IMG/VR virus record: IMGVR_UViG_3300048778_000140
Location: 1-62,148 of that record
Strand: one strand, 5' to 3'
DNA length: 62,148 bases
Origin: a virus
The notes below the pieces were generated by a model, which was given only the letters and a program-made list of their open reading frames with translations, made no database searches and was not told the DNA's origin. Every line of letters begins with the position of its first letter. Position 1 is the first letter of the stretch. Positions 6,946-15,303 of the stretch are shown here, piece by piece. A program made the translations under genes and the position numbers.

Positions 6946-8812
6946 GGACCTCGATGCCCTAAAATCCGACCCCGGAGTTCTCCGGATATACGGGCAACTT
7001 GTTCCCGGTCTGAAGAAGGCAGGGAACAAGTACGTCGGCTGCTGTCCATTACCCGGACACAACGACAAAACACCCAGTTTCACGATCTTCCAGGACATGC
7101 GGTGCTCCTGCTTCGGTTGCGGGGAAAACCTCAACATTTTCCAACTCATCCAAAAAGTGGAAAACTGCGATTTTGCAACGGCGGTCGAGCGCGTGAAGAA
7201 AGAACTGGGACAGTCCGATTGGGAAGCTACTAAGCAGAAAGTGGAGTCTACTTTCAAGCCCGTTGCCGAGCCTAAGACCTACCGGACACTACCCCTATCT
7301 TCCTGGACCAAGCTGGAAACTGCTCTGGCCAACTCCAAGGATGCTGTCCATTATCTGGACAAAGAGCGCGGAATAACACTTGCGACTGCGCAGCAGCTTA
7401 GACTTGGGTTTGTGCAGAACATTGGTAACCTGACAGGAGAGCAGGGAGCCGACATCGCCGACCAAGGCTGGTTGGCCTTCCCTTGCATAGAGGGCAACCA
7501 GATCGTCTCTGTCAAATACCGCAGCCTGCAAAGGAAAAAGCCTGGTGGGTTTGCCCGGCAGCCAGGAATGGCGACTGCTCTGTGGAACACGGAAGCCATC
7601 GACTGTTTTGAACCTGTCTACCTCGTAGAAGGAGAATTTGATTGTGCTATCTTAGCGCAGGCCGGGTACAACGCTGTTTCTGTTCCAAGCGCCGGGACAA
7701 AACTAACCCCAGCCCAGAAAGACCAACTGATGCAAGCCTCGATGGTTATCCTATCCGGGGACACCGACCAGACGGGCTCTTCTTATATGTCGAAACTTTG
7801 GCAAGAGCTTGGGACGAAATGCTATCTGCTTTCCTGGCCTTCGCCAATGAAAGACGCGAACCAGACGTTTCTTGAGCACTGCGGACGAGACTTAGACAAG
7901 TTCCGGGCCCTGGTCGAGGAACTGACGAGCAAGGCTAAGTCACAGCCGATGCCCGACATCTATTCCATTCAGGAAGTCATGCAACACGGAGAAGACACTA
8001 GCCTCGTGGACCGAGCCGACCGGCTGCGATTTCCTTGGAAAGCGGTGGACGAAATGGCGGTGCTGCTTCCGGGCTCCGTACTGGGTTTGATGAGCACCAG
8101 CACCGGCCAAGGCAAGACTTGCTATTCTTTGCAATTTAGTTTATTTGGGTCTAGGAAATACAACGAAGTTGTGATAAATTGGCAATGCGAATTGTCCCCG
8201 TCTGAACTCGCCGTAATGGTAGCGGCTCAGGTTCTACATAAGAACAGGAATTTCCTATCCAAAGCAGATTTGAAACAGGCGGCGGATCAACTCAGTGACG
8301 CTCAATACTACGTGGGCAATAATTCAACCATCAACAACATCATGGACGTTCTGGATTTGATGGAGGCTGCTGTTCGGCGCACCGGGGCTACAGTTTGTGT
8401 ACTGGATAACTTGACCTTTTACACAACGGGAGTGGATGACGAGGTTCGAGTTCAAGCAGCAGCAATGAAGCGCATCAAGCAAATGGCCATTCAATATGGA
8501 TTGAAATTTATTGTCGTAAGTCAGCCAAGGAAGGCTTCGGCTCAGTCCAAAGGAAAGAAAACACATATCTCTGACGCAAAAGGATCAGCCAGTCTTGGAG
8601 ACACGTGCGACAGCTTCATGGCCCTTCATCGGGAATTGTCCAAGGATACGGACGGGACTGGTGTCAATGATCCGTATGAAGAGAAAACGCTAATCGAGAT
8701 GCTGAAGACGAGGTCTAAAGGTTTGGGAAAGTCCAGCACGACTCTCCAGTTCTTCGGAGAGTTCGCAGAATTTCAAGCCATCGAGAATAATTACGAAGGA
8801 GCACCAGAATGA
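6938..8812 (+). CDS. Primase-helicase (CHC2 zinc finger, Toprim, DnaB-type helicase)
   Basis: The 624-residue protein has the T7 gp4-like order. A CHC2-type zinc finger runs over residues 28-60 (CCPLPGHNDKTPSF, then CSCFGCG). A Toprim primase domain follows with VYLVEGEFDCA and ILSGDTDQTG. A RecA-fold helicase domain comes last, with Walker A STSTGQGKT (about residue 388) and Walker B VCVLDNL. It would make primers and unwind DNA at the phage fork. The TTG at 6938 follows GAGGAG. Two copies of the 15-bp repeat are read in frame. One (7044-7058) writes the zinc-finger CPLPG, an insertion relative to the usual CPFH form. Confidence 0.9.
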   Translation: MTEDLDALKSDPGVLRIYGQLVPGLKKAGNKYVGCCPLPGHNDKTPSFTIFQDMRCSCFGCGENLNIFQLIQKVENCDFATAVERVKKELGQSDWEATKQKVESTFKPVAEPKTYRTLPLSSWTKLETALANSKDAVHYLDKERGITLATAQQLRLGFVQNIGNLTGEQGADIADQGWLAFPCIEGNQIVSVKYRSLQRKKPGGFARQPGMATALWNTEAIDCFEPVYLVEGEFDCAILAQAGYNAVSVPSAGTKLTPAQKDQLMQASMVILSGDTDQTGSSYMSKLWQELGTKCYLLSWPSPMKDANQTFLEHCGRDLDKFRALVEELTSKAKSQPMPDIYSIQEVMQHGEDTSLVDRADRLRFPWKAVDEMAVLLPGSVLGLMSTSTGQGKTCYSLQFSLFGSRKYNEVVINWQCELSPSELAVMVAAQVLHKNRNFLSKADLKQAADQLSDAQYYVGNNSTINNIMDVLDLMEAAVRRTGATVCVLDNLTFYTTGVDDEVRVQAAAMKRIKQMAIQYGLKFIVVSQPRKASAQSKGKKTHISDAKGSASLGDTCDSFMALHRELSKDTDGTGVNDPYEEKTLIEMLKTRSKGLGKSSTTLQFFGEFAEFQAIENNYEGAPE

Positions 8813-8819
8813 GTGACAC

Positions 8820-9323
8820 TTGGTGAAACCCGGGGAGTTGCCCGCCAATTGGGGTTTGTACGTCGCGCAGAAGACCAAACTGAAGTGCGTAGCTCCCTGC
8901 CCGAAGATGGAACCCTTACCGATGGACCGAGGAATGCTGACAGCCCTGCTTTACGCCGTGCAGACGAAGCACTTAAAATTGGACGCTTCTGTCCTCACCA
9001 AAGCTCGGAACGACGGCTACGCAGAAGGAGTTGCTCGGACTCAAGAGGGAACCTACGAGAAAGCATATCGAGAACTTCAGGAGAGAGTCGAAGCCTTTGA
9101 TAAAGCGTCGGGGATTGATGTTCAATATGGTTGGAAAGTAGAAAAAATAGGAGAGGCTGTTCGTGTTATAATGAGTGGAGACTCGGAGATAAAGAGACTT
9201 TTATCCCAAGCCAAGTACGGGGTGCAGTCGGCGGAGAGACTAAAGACGGAACTACAGAACCACGCCGACATTTTGGAATCTGTGCTCTCTAAGCTACCCC
9301 AAGAAAAGGATGAAGAAGAATGA
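8820..9323 (+). CDS. Hypothetical protein with coiled-coil segment, 167 aa
   Basis: Read from TTG 8820 or the adjacent GTG 8823; no clear ribosome site distinguishes them. The N-terminus is Cys/Pro containing and residues 75-160 are helical with heptad-like Leu and Glu. It sits between primase and clamp and overlaps the clamp ATG (ATGA). A TATAAT at about 9166 lies inside it. No family is recognised. Confidence 0.6.
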   Translation: MVKPGELPANWGLYVAQKTKLKCVAPCPKMEPLPMDRGMLTALLYAVQTKHLKLDASVLTKARNDGYAEGVARTQEGTYEKAYRELQERVEAFDKASGIDVQYGWKVEKIGEAVRVIMSGDSEIKRLLSQAKYGVQSAERLKTELQNHADILESVLSKLPQEKDEEE

Positions 9324-10390
9324 ACATCGCCGCCACCGACCTCAAACATGCCCTCAAGCGCCTATCCGGCGTGAAGACGGAGACCTACCAAGTCAGCGAG
9401 ACCTCGGTCTCCGCACAAGACAGTGATGCCTGGGTTGTCGTCGATTGTCCATTATCCGGACTTGGTTCGGCCTTCAACATCGCGGGCAAGAAGTTATCGT
9501 CCGTGGTCAACAGGATGTCGGGCCAAATCGAGATTCTACGCGAAGACAAGAAGCTGACACTCCGTTCTGCCAAGGCGAGGATCGAGCTTGAAATCCAACC
9601 GGCAAAAACACCGGCAACCCCGAGCCAACCGGACAAGGTGCTGTCCCTGCCTGCCGCAGAATTCAAACAGGCTCTGGCCCTCGCTTTTGCCTCCGCATCT
9701 CCCGCCAAATCAGCGCCGTTCGGGGGCTGTGTCCAGCTTCAAAGCTTGGGTTTGGGTCTTGAGGAGGAAGGACCGAAGGGCTACCGGATCACCGGCACAG
9801 ATGGTATCATTCTGACCACGGTCAACGCCAAAGTGGAACTTCCCTTCGAGTTCCGGATGCTCCTGAACCTGACTGCGGCATCCATTGTCCAACTAATGGA
9901 TGGGGCCCAAATCGAAGTGGGTGAAACCAATACCCACCTGAAGATAACCTCCGGCGGCACAACGGTCTACGCCTCGAAGCCAATCCAGACGTACCCAAAT
10001 TATGACAGCTTGCTGTCCGCCGTTCCTCACACAAAACTGAGCTTTCTCGCGGAAGACCTGCTGTCCGTCCTGCGCACGGTCGAGCCTATGGTTGATGAAT
10101 CAGTAGACCAAGGGGCTGTCGCTTTACATTTCAAAGACGGTGTGGTACAATGTCTTAGTGGGGGAGTGGGGAGCGCGGCCCAGGACGAAACGGTTTACGA
10201 GCAGATTGACCCCGACCCGATCTTCGAACCCCGAGAAGTCCGCTTGAAGCTGAACGTCAAGTACCTGTCCAGTTTCCTTTCCAAGACTAAAGGACCGGCG
10301 GTTTTGAGCATTACGAACAAGCCCGTCTTTCTGGAGTCCGGAAACATGCTGGTACTGACCATGCCGATGCTTACCAAGGAGAAGAAATGA
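9320..10390 (+). CDS. dnaN: DNA polymerase III beta-like sliding clamp
   Basis: At 356 residues it matches the length of bacterial beta clamps. Three tandem clamp-like domains can be followed, with LPAAEFKQAL opening domain 2, YRITGTDGIILTTV as the strand typical of DnaN, and VRLKLNVKYLSSFL in domain 3. A phage clamp would tether the replicative polymerase, which here is outside the window or supplied by the host. Repeat copies at 9447-9461 and, degenerate, 9887-9901 are coded in frame. Confidence 0.75.
   Translation: MNIAATDLKHALKRLSGVKTETYQVSETSVSAQDSDAWVVVDCPLSGLGSAFNIAGKKLSSVVNRMSGQIEILREDKKLTLRSAKARIELEIQPAKTPATPSQPDKVLSLPAAEFKQALALAFASASPAKSAPFGGCVQLQSLGLGLEEEGPKGYRITGTDGIILTTVNAKVELPFEFRMLLNLTAASIVQLMDGAQIEVGETNTHLKITSGGTTVYASKPIQTYPNYDSLLSAVPHTKLSFLAEDLLSVLRTVEPMVDESVDQGAVALHFKDGVVQCLSGGVGSAAQDETVYEQIDPDPIFEPREVRLKLNVKYLSSFLSKTKGPAVLSITNKPVFLESGNMLVLTMPMLTKEKK
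10123..10151 (+). promoter_or_regulatory. Internal promoter candidate inside the clamp gene
   Basis: TTTACA (10123-10128), a 17-nt spacer and TACAAT (10146-10151) with the TGTGG extension match a sigma-70-type promoter. The downstream gene is the secreted-type protein at 10387. Confidence 0.45.
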
Positions 10391-10746
10391 AGCGCATAAT
10401 CCTGTTTCTCACTTTACTGTTGGCTCCTGCGCTGTACGCGCAGACGGTTAAGCCTGCACTACCAACCACGGCGACGGACAATGCTGCTATCAAGCCAGCA
10501 CTACCGACTATTACAGTACCTCCGGCAAGTTTGCTGCATTCTGACAACCTCGTCGATTTTTCTACTATTGCGTCGTTTGTTGTTCCGTTGTGCGGGTGGC
10601 AGGGTCGCGAGCGAGACGATGGCCAGTGCGAGATTACAATAACTGCTCCACCTGATTACGAAAACTTCAAATGCACAGTCCATCAACATAAGCAGGGTGA
10701 ACTGTACGTCATCACCTGCACATGGAAACCGAAGGCCAAGCCATGA
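10387..10746 (+). CDS. Exported small protein with signal peptide, 119 aa
   Basis: The N-terminus MKRIILFLTLLLAPALYA is a clear signal peptide with an AxA cleavage site. A Pro/Ala/Thr-rich linker with a PALPT repeat follows, then a C-terminal domain holding three Cys (LCGWQ, GQCEI, KCTVHQ) and a fourth in TCTWK, likely two disulfides. Export implies action in the periplasm or envelope, possibly superinfection control. No family is recognised. It overlaps both neighbours. Confidence 0.65.
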   Translation: MKRIILFLTLLLAPALYAQTVKPALPTTATDNAAIKPALPTITVPPASLLHSDNLVDFSTIASFVVPLCGWQGRERDDGQCEITITAPPDYENFKCTVHQHKQGELYVITCTWKPKAKP

Positions 10747-11450
10747 CCGATCTTGAAATTCTTCCCCCGGTCAACTCAGAAGCGGCGCAGCAGAAACAGA
10801 CAGAGATCGACGGGCTTCTCGAACAAATCTCTGCCCACGAGCTACGCCTGGCCAAACACTTCGCTCGCCTCTCCCGCTTGGTCCGGGAAGTGAAGGTCGA
10901 GCAGTATTGGATTCCCTTGGGGTATGACCGCTTCACCTCCTACTTGGAAGTAATCCGAAAGAAGATAGGGAGGGAACGCAGCCAGATGTACGCCGTGCTC
11001 TCCGTGTCAGAAGTTTTACACCCTTTTCTGACAGACGAGGAGCTTGAGACCGTCGGAATCACAAAGGCGCACGAACTCAAGCGCCTGGTCAAACAAGGAG
11101 GCAGGGTAGACGCGGAGGTTCCCGGGCTTTTGAGCCCCGTCCGGATAATGGACTTTGCTGCTGATCCAAAGACAACAGCTTTAATGCTCCGCGCCAAAGT
11201 CAGCGAGTTGCTACACGTCCACGAAGCTCCGAAGGGGTTGTGGTACGAGTTTGACCCTCCCGGGTTCTACGCCACCGCAGACGAACGGAAAGAGATCGCG
11301 GAGTTTTGGGAACTCGGAAAACTGATTTTGCAGGATACGTTCGAGTCCGAGCACGAAGAAAAGAAGCAGGTGTTCTTGGCCGCAGCCCGGGAATCCACAT
11401 CAACTTGGAGAGGGGAGTTGGCGAATGCCGAGCAAACTCGTCCGCGTTGA
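10743..11450 (+). CDS. Hypothetical DNA-binding-like protein, 235 aa
   Basis: The ATG at 10743 overlaps the preceding TGA. The N-terminal half is helical and reads like the fertility-inhibition/ParB-associated or DUF3102-type helical proteins (IGRERSQMYAVLSVSEVL, then GITKAHELKRLV). That would fit a helix-turn-helix region around residues 70-110. No catalytic motif is present. A 15-bp repeat (11139-11153) is read as VRIMD in the middle. Confidence 0.5.
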   Translation: MTDLEILPPVNSEAAQQKQTEIDGLLEQISAHELRLAKHFARLSRLVREVKVEQYWIPLGYDRFTSYLEVIRKKIGRERSQMYAVLSVSEVLHPFLTDEELETVGITKAHELKRLVKQGGRVDAEVPGLLSPVRIMDFAADPKTTALMLRAKVSELLHVHEAPKGLWYEFDPPGFYATADERKEIAEFWELGKLILQDTFESEHEEKKQVFLAAARESTSTWRGELANAEQTRPR

Positions 11451-11835
11451 ACTCGGGGATGAAGGACGCCCAATCCGAATTTTCAGGGACAAGTCCTGGC
11501 TGACGTGCGAGAACCCCGTCCAGTTAATGGACAGAGCTAGGGCTGTTCTCTCGATTAGAGAGCAGGTGTTTTGGCGGGCGAGAGACTTCAAGAATATGCG
11601 CCCCGTATTTTGTATCGAAGCCTACGCCTGTGAACGCTGCGGACGACGAATAACCTGGGAGACCTTTGAAATGAACGAAATCCGGCCCAAGGGGGCCGGG
11701 GGAGGTAAGACCGGCGGAGAAGTTTCCCTCGAAAATTGTGAGGCATTGTGCCACCAATGCCACCAGGGTAGTCCAGATTCCGCTCACGGGAATCGGCGGT
11801 GGCAAACAGCAAAACTCGATCCCGAAGGATCATAA
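11425..11835 (+). CDS. HNH-type endonuclease-like protein, 136 aa
   Basis: The C-terminal half has the zinc-ribbon HNH layout: CERCGRRI, then EMNEIRPKGAGG, then SLENCEALCHQCHQ. The usual first His is replaced by the EMNEI context, so activity is uncertain. It starts inside the 3' end of the previous gene. A repeat copy (11518-11532) is read as VQLMD. It may be a free-standing homing nuclease. Confidence 0.65.
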   Translation: MPSKLVRVELGDEGRPIRIFRDKSWLTCENPVQLMDRARAVLSIREQVFWRARDFKNMRPVFCIEAYACERCGRRITWETFEMNEIRPKGAGGGKTGGEVSLENCEALCHQCHQGSPDSAHGNRRWQTAKLDPEGS

Positions 11836-12354
11836 ATGGACGCTCTCAAATACCAACCCGTAATCAAAGATGTCATGGCCAAACTGAAGGTGCGTAAAAA
11901 CCAGCAGGAGGATATGACACAAGAATGCTACTTGGCTCTGCTTGCCGGAGAAGATAAGCTGAAAGCAGCAGACGACGACATGGGGTACGCAGCTACAATC
12001 TGCCGGAACAGAATTCGACAGTGTTGGTCGAAGGAGCGATTCGGGATTCCAAATTTCAACCAGATAAAAGACGACCCGCCCCAGATCAGATTCGATTCCT
12101 TGTCTGAGCCTAAGATACAGAGGAAGGCGGCCAAGGTTGCTTCTCTTTCTCCGGCCCCGGACGCTGGGCTTTTATTCATGGACCTGCGGGCGGCTGTTTC
12201 CAAGCTCTCGGAGGAGGAACAAGACGTGGTTCAAAGGATTCTTGGGGGCGAGTCCCGGGAGCAGATAGCAGCCGCTTTGGGGCTTAGTCGGAGAGCAGTG
12301 GGCAGGCGGTACAAAGCCGCTGTCGAGAAACTGAAGAAAGTGCTGGGGGTTTGA
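11836..12354 (+). CDS. ECF-like sigma-70 family RNA polymerase sigma factor
   Basis: The 172-residue chain shows a region-2-like N-terminus (QQEDMTQECYLALL, then YAATICRNRIRQCW). A region-4 helix-turn-helix follows at the C-terminus (LSEEEQDVVQRILGGES, then IAAALGLSRRAVGRRYKAA). This is the two-domain plan of ECF sigma factors, so it could redirect host RNA polymerase to phage promoters. The start follows directly on the previous stop. Its binding sequence is unknown; extended -10 boxes and a 15-bp repeat are candidates in this window. Confidence 0.8.
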   Translation: MDALKYQPVIKDVMAKLKVRKNQQEDMTQECYLALLAGEDKLKAADDDMGYAATICRNRIRQCWSKERFGIPNFNQIKDDPPQIRFDSLSEPKIQRKAAKVASLSPAPDAGLLFMDLRAAVSKLSEEEQDVVQRILGGESREQIAAALGLSRRAVGRRYKAAVEKLKKVLGV

Positions 12355-12355
12355 A

Positions 12356-12754
12356 ATGGGCGTATCGAAAACAGTAACGGTTATTTGCGATTATTCCAAA
12401 TGTTTGGGCAACAAAACCGGCCCGGCTGTGGTACAATGGAATGAGACGGATGTCTCGTCTGGAAAAGCCGAACTTCCGGAAGAAGCAAAGTACCTGGTCC
12501 TCATCACGCACAACAACATTCAAAAAGCCTTTTGCTGTCAACTACACGCGGCGGAATACTTCCTTCCCCCCGGGTACGAAGCGAAGCAGAAACAAGTGAT
12601 TGAGTTTCCAACCCCGAAGGAAGAGCCGGGACCTTGCCCGCCGATGCGTGCTTGGGTGGATGAACCGCTTCGGTCAGAAGAAAGTCCGGATAATGGACAA
12701 TCCGGTTTTGTCTACGGCGAGAAGAACAACGGACCGGGAGGAATCAACGAATGA
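12356..12754 (+). CDS. Hypothetical protein, 132 aa
   Basis: Beta-rich N-terminus with CDYSKC and a single later Cys. The C-terminal third is disordered and includes a repeat copy (12684-12698) coding SPDNGQ. It overlaps the next gene by ATGA. No family is recognised. Confidence 0.6.
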   Translation: MGVSKTVTVICDYSKCLGNKTGPAVVQWNETDVSSGKAELPEEAKYLVLITHNNIQKAFCCQLHAAEYFLPPGYEAKQKQVIEFPTPKEEPGPCPPMRAWVDEPLRSEESPDNGQSGFVYGEKNNGPGGINE

Positions 12755-13116
12755 TTACTACTTCCGACTACTCCAATGCCACCATAGCCACCGCTTGCTG
12801 GCGGGCGGCCCGGGGGGAGCTACACTCGGTCATGCTGTCTGTCTGCATGGTCTTCAAGAACCGGGCGGACGCTGGGTGGTTCGAACACGACCTTTATCAG
12901 AACTGCGTTCAGTGGCTGATCGAAAACCCCGGGGAGTTTCCGGACACACGCGACCCAGAGTTCCGACAAATGCTGGCCAGGCTTGACTCCGTAACCTCGG
13001 GGTTGGTGCCTGACCGAACAGGTGGGGCTATGTACTTCTGCCCCAAGTCTCAACTGCCCGAAAAGATCGAGGGGCAAATAACCACAACGATTGGTGGTGT
13101 TGTGTTCATCCGGTGA
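12751..13116 (+). CDS. SleB/CwlJ-like cell-wall hydrolase domain, 121 aa
   Basis: The spacing of key blocks matches the Hydrolase_2 (SleB) family. ATACWRAARGEL corresponds to the arm that carries the catalytic E-A-R-G-E-like motif, MVFKNRAD to the VxxNR block, and PDRTGGAMYF to the D-x-T-x-GA-x-x-F block. The first Glu of the usual EARGE is Ala here, so catalysis may be impaired or use the second Glu. It would attack peptidoglycan at lysis or entry. It precedes a tiny membrane protein. Confidence 0.55.
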   Translation: MITTSDYSNATIATACWRAARGELHSVMLSVCMVFKNRADAGWFEHDLYQNCVQWLIENPGEFPDTRDPEFRQMLARLDSVTSGLVPDRTGGAMYFCPKSQLPEKIEGQITTTIGGVVFIR

Positions 13117-13121
13117 GGGAT

Positions 13122-13220
13122 ATGGACGAGAAATTTCAGTGGTGGGAGTTCCTGGCCGGGGTCTGCATTGGGGCCTGCCTCATGTTCCTTGGCCTGTTCC
13201 TCGCTGCCTTTTTCGAATAG
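13122..13220 (+). CDS. Tiny single-pass membrane protein, 32 aa
   Basis: The ATG at 13122 runs to TAG at 13218-13220. The first eight residues are charged or aromatic (MDEKFQWW) and the rest is a hydrophobic helix. It lies directly after the SleB-like hydrolase, so a holin-like role is possible but unproven. Confidence 0.5.
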   Translation: MDEKFQWWEFLAGVCIGACLMFLGLFLAAFFE

Positions 13221-13226
13221 GAGATT

Positions 13227-13391
13227 ATGCCGATTCAAACGTTTACTTGTACGAACTGCGGGCACAAGTTCGAGGAAATCGTCAGGCAGGGTGCGCCGCC
13301 TCTTCCCTGCCCGAAGTGCGGAGAGCCCACTGTTCAGGTGTGGAGTGTACCAGCCGTCGCTTTTTGGAAATGTTCGAGAGGGAGCTTGTGA
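13227..13391 (+). CDS. FmdB-type zinc ribbon protein, 54 aa
   Basis: It begins MPIQTFTCTNCGHKFE and has a second knuckle CPKCGE, the standard FmdB/CxxC-ssSSSS zinc ribbon layout. AGGAG precedes the ATG at 13227, and the TGA overlaps the following ATG. Such proteins are usually small putative regulators. Confidence 0.75.
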   Translation: MPIQTFTCTNCGHKFEEIVRQGAPPLPCPKCGEPTVQVWSVPAVAFWKCSRGSL

Positions 13392-13894
13392 TGGGAATAT
13401 CAAAGCACGGCGGAAACCCGAACTATAAACCGCCAACGAAGAAAGCCAAGACGCAAGCGCAACTCGACCGCGCCACAGACCTTCGGCTGCAAAAAGCGTA
13501 CAACATCACCTTAGCCGACTATGAAAAAATGGAGAAGACCCACGGGGGCAAGTGTTGGATAAGCGGAAGACCTCCAGGTTCAAGGCGGTTGCACGTCGAT
13601 CACGACCATAGCTGGAAGAAGGTAAAAATCACCACCAGCAAACTTTCCGAAACGGGCAATTGGGTGGCAACAGCGAATTACCTTCACACGGACTACACGG
13701 GGTACGGAGCCAAGAAGTCTTTGGCTGTTCGAGAAGTCAAACGTAAACTGCTTCGTGCTTCGGTTCGGGGGCTGCTCACATACTCCATCAATGCGGGGTT
13801 GCAGAAATTTTCAGACGACCCAAAACTTCTTAGAGTGGCGGCGGACTACCTTGAGAAACACCAAGGTCCATTAACTGGACAGGAGACAACATGA
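13391..13894 (+). CDS. Endonuclease VII-like / HNH nuclease, 167 aa
   Basis: Read from the ATG at 13391, which overlaps the FmdB stop. The protein has LQKAYNITLADYEKM, then CWISGRPPG, then LHVDHDHSWKK, followed by KRKLLRASVRGLLTYSIN. This matches the EndoVII order (Y.LT..Y..M, C..CG, VDHDH, RGLLC..CN), but the zinc cysteines are mostly lost (CWIS, LLTY). It is probably a diverged EndoVII-type homing nuclease. The longer frame from 13091 crosses two other small genes and is not used. Confidence 0.7.
   Translation: MGISKHGGNPNYKPPTKKAKTQAQLDRATDLRLQKAYNITLADYEKMEKTHGGKCWISGRPPGSRRLHVDHDHSWKKVKITTSKLSETGNWVATANYLHTDYTGYGAKKSLAVREVKRKLLRASVRGLLTYSINAGLQKFSDDPKLLRVAADYLEKHQGPLTGQETT
13866..13880 (+). 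repeat. 15-bp repeat upstream of RBS
   Basis: GTCCATTAACTGGAC is followed by AGGAGACAAC and the ATG at 13891. It is the reverse orientation of the common form. Confidence 0.9.
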
Positions 13895-14375
13895 CCGAAC
13901 CCATTCCAGATTTCGCAACACCTCGCAAGTGTGGTATCTGCCAAGAGCCCGCTAACTGCTGGCACTTCCGTCCAAACAGATCGCGGCGGAATCTCCCGTC
14001 GCATCCGTCCGCGAAGAAGCTCGCCGTTTGGTGCGGGTTACGGGTGAGCGCGTGGAGTTTGTCGATCACATGGTCGCCTGCCCACGGTGCGACGGAATGA
14101 ATCTCTCTTGCGAGTTCTGTGATGGAAGAGGACATGTATTATCCTCGCAGGCGCGGGAGTACCGGCGGCAGTTCAACGTTGACGAGCTGATCCGCCACGA
14201 TGAATCACGCACTGACGAAAAGCTCTTACATGCAATTGCAGCGGCGGACGCGGAGGCGGACCGTGATGACGGCAGAGAGCCTGGCGACACTAGAGACGAG
14301 GAATCTCTGGAAGATCACAACATTCAAGGACTCGGAGCCTTTCGGGACGTGTTCGATGCGGGCGGTGAGCAATGA
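13891..14375 (+). pseudogene. Zinc-ribbon protein, apparently frameshifted
   Basis: The frame from ATG 13891 opens with MTEPIPDF and a CGIC knuckle but loses protein-like composition after about residue 35 and stops at 14100. A frame offset by -1 is open from about 13950, gives plausible text (VASVREEARRLVRVTGERV), and continues through CPRCDG and CEFCDGRG knuckles to 14375. Either a -1 shift joins them or there are two overlapping genes, the second starting at TTG 14028. A sequencing error would also explain it. Confidence 0.45.
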
Positions 14376-14680
14376 GCGATGACGAAATGGTTGTCAAGTC
14401 GGTTTGGAAGAGCGCCCATGCTGTGCGGGATTGGCCGGGAATGGTAACGATCCGCCGCTTTAGCCCGTTCAAGAATGAACAAGTTGAGGGCCAAGGCGCA
14501 ACGGAAGCGGATGCTTGGAAGAACGTGGCCGACAAAATTCGCGCTATTGGGAAGCCTGAGTGGACTGTCGATGTTATTACGTCAGAGCAACAGGCGATTG
14601 CCGATGAAGCCGACTGGCAGGCAATGGTTGACGAAAAGGAAAAAGAAAGACGACGTGCGAATCGAAAGGCGGACCGATAA
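14372..14680 (+). CDS. Hypothetical protein, 102 aa
   Basis: A small alpha/beta protein with a charged C-terminal helix (DEKEKERRRANRKADR). It is coupled at both ends by ATGA and TAATG overlaps. No family is recognised. Confidence 0.55.
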   Translation: MSDDEMVVKSVWKSAHAVRDWPGMVTIRRFSPFKNEQVEGQGATEADAWKNVADKIRAIGKPEWTVDVITSEQQAIADEADWQAMVDEKEKERRRANRKADR

Positions 14681-15063
14681 TGAAGCCCATCGACAGAATG
14701 TGCCCAGCTTGCAAGGTTCCTCCTGGCGTTGGTTGCCTACCGTTTGGCGTTAAACCTGGCTGTGGGTATCCGATGAAAGGGTTCCACTGGGAACGGCGCA
14801 CGCGGACGGAAAGCATTAGCGCCGGTCCTATTGAGGGCCCAGGGCGGTGCGACATCGAGATTCGCTGGAATGCGCAGGCTAGAGCGTTCTTTGTGGACTA
14901 TGGCAATGTGCACTTTTCGGTGACGCGGTTAGGCGCGATTCTCCTCGGAGACGCTTTGCGCGAAGCTGTAAGGACTCTAACGGTTGCTCAGTATACCGGA
15001 CATGACGACGACGATCTTATGACGAAACGGTGGTACGCGGCAGGTTGCCGCAAGGAGGATTGA
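14680..15063 (+). CDS. Hypothetical protein with N-terminal CxxC, 127 aa
   Basis: Starts at a TAATG overlap and carries CPACKVPPGVGC, which resembles the short zinc-binding segment seen in actinophage and soil-phage proteins of unknown role. A later acidic patch reads GHDDDDL. No function can be assigned. Confidence 0.55.
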   Translation: MKPIDRMCPACKVPPGVGCLPFGVKPGCGYPMKGFHWERRTRTESISAGPIEGPGRCDIEIRWNAQARAFFVDYGNVHFSVTRLGAILLGDALREAVRTLTVAQYTGHDDDDLMTKRWYAAGCRKED

Positions 15064-15124
15064 CAATCGCACCAAACCACAGTACAAATCAACACAGCGG
15101 TAATCAACCGCACAAGGAGCAGCA

Positions 15125-15298
15125 ATGAAACTGCCTGACTCAGTGGTTGAAGGTTTGAGAAAGATAGCGGGCCGCCCCCTGTTGGACTACACCTTCGCCT
15201 TCGGGGAAGACCGCGACATCTACGAAGCGGGAGTCCTGGACGGGGGAGCAAGCTTGGCGCAGTATGTTCTGGACGGTCTTGAAAAGGAGTCCGAATAA
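15125..15298 (+). CDS. Hypothetical protein, 57 aa
   Basis: The ATG at 15125 follows AAGGAGCAGC. It begins MKLPDSVVEGLRKIAGRP and ends EKESE with its TAA provided by the 15-bp repeat. It is helical and of unknown role. Confidence 0.6.
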   Translation: MKLPDSVVEGLRKIAGRPLLDYTFAFGEDRDIYEAGVLDGGASLAQYVLDGLEKESE

Positions 15299-15303
15299 TG
15301 GAC
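15289..15303 (+). repeat. 15-bp repeat supplying stop and start codons
   Basis: In GTCCGAATAATGGAC the TAATG is simultaneously the stop of one gene and the ATG (15298) of the next, which begins Met-Asp. Confidence 0.9.
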
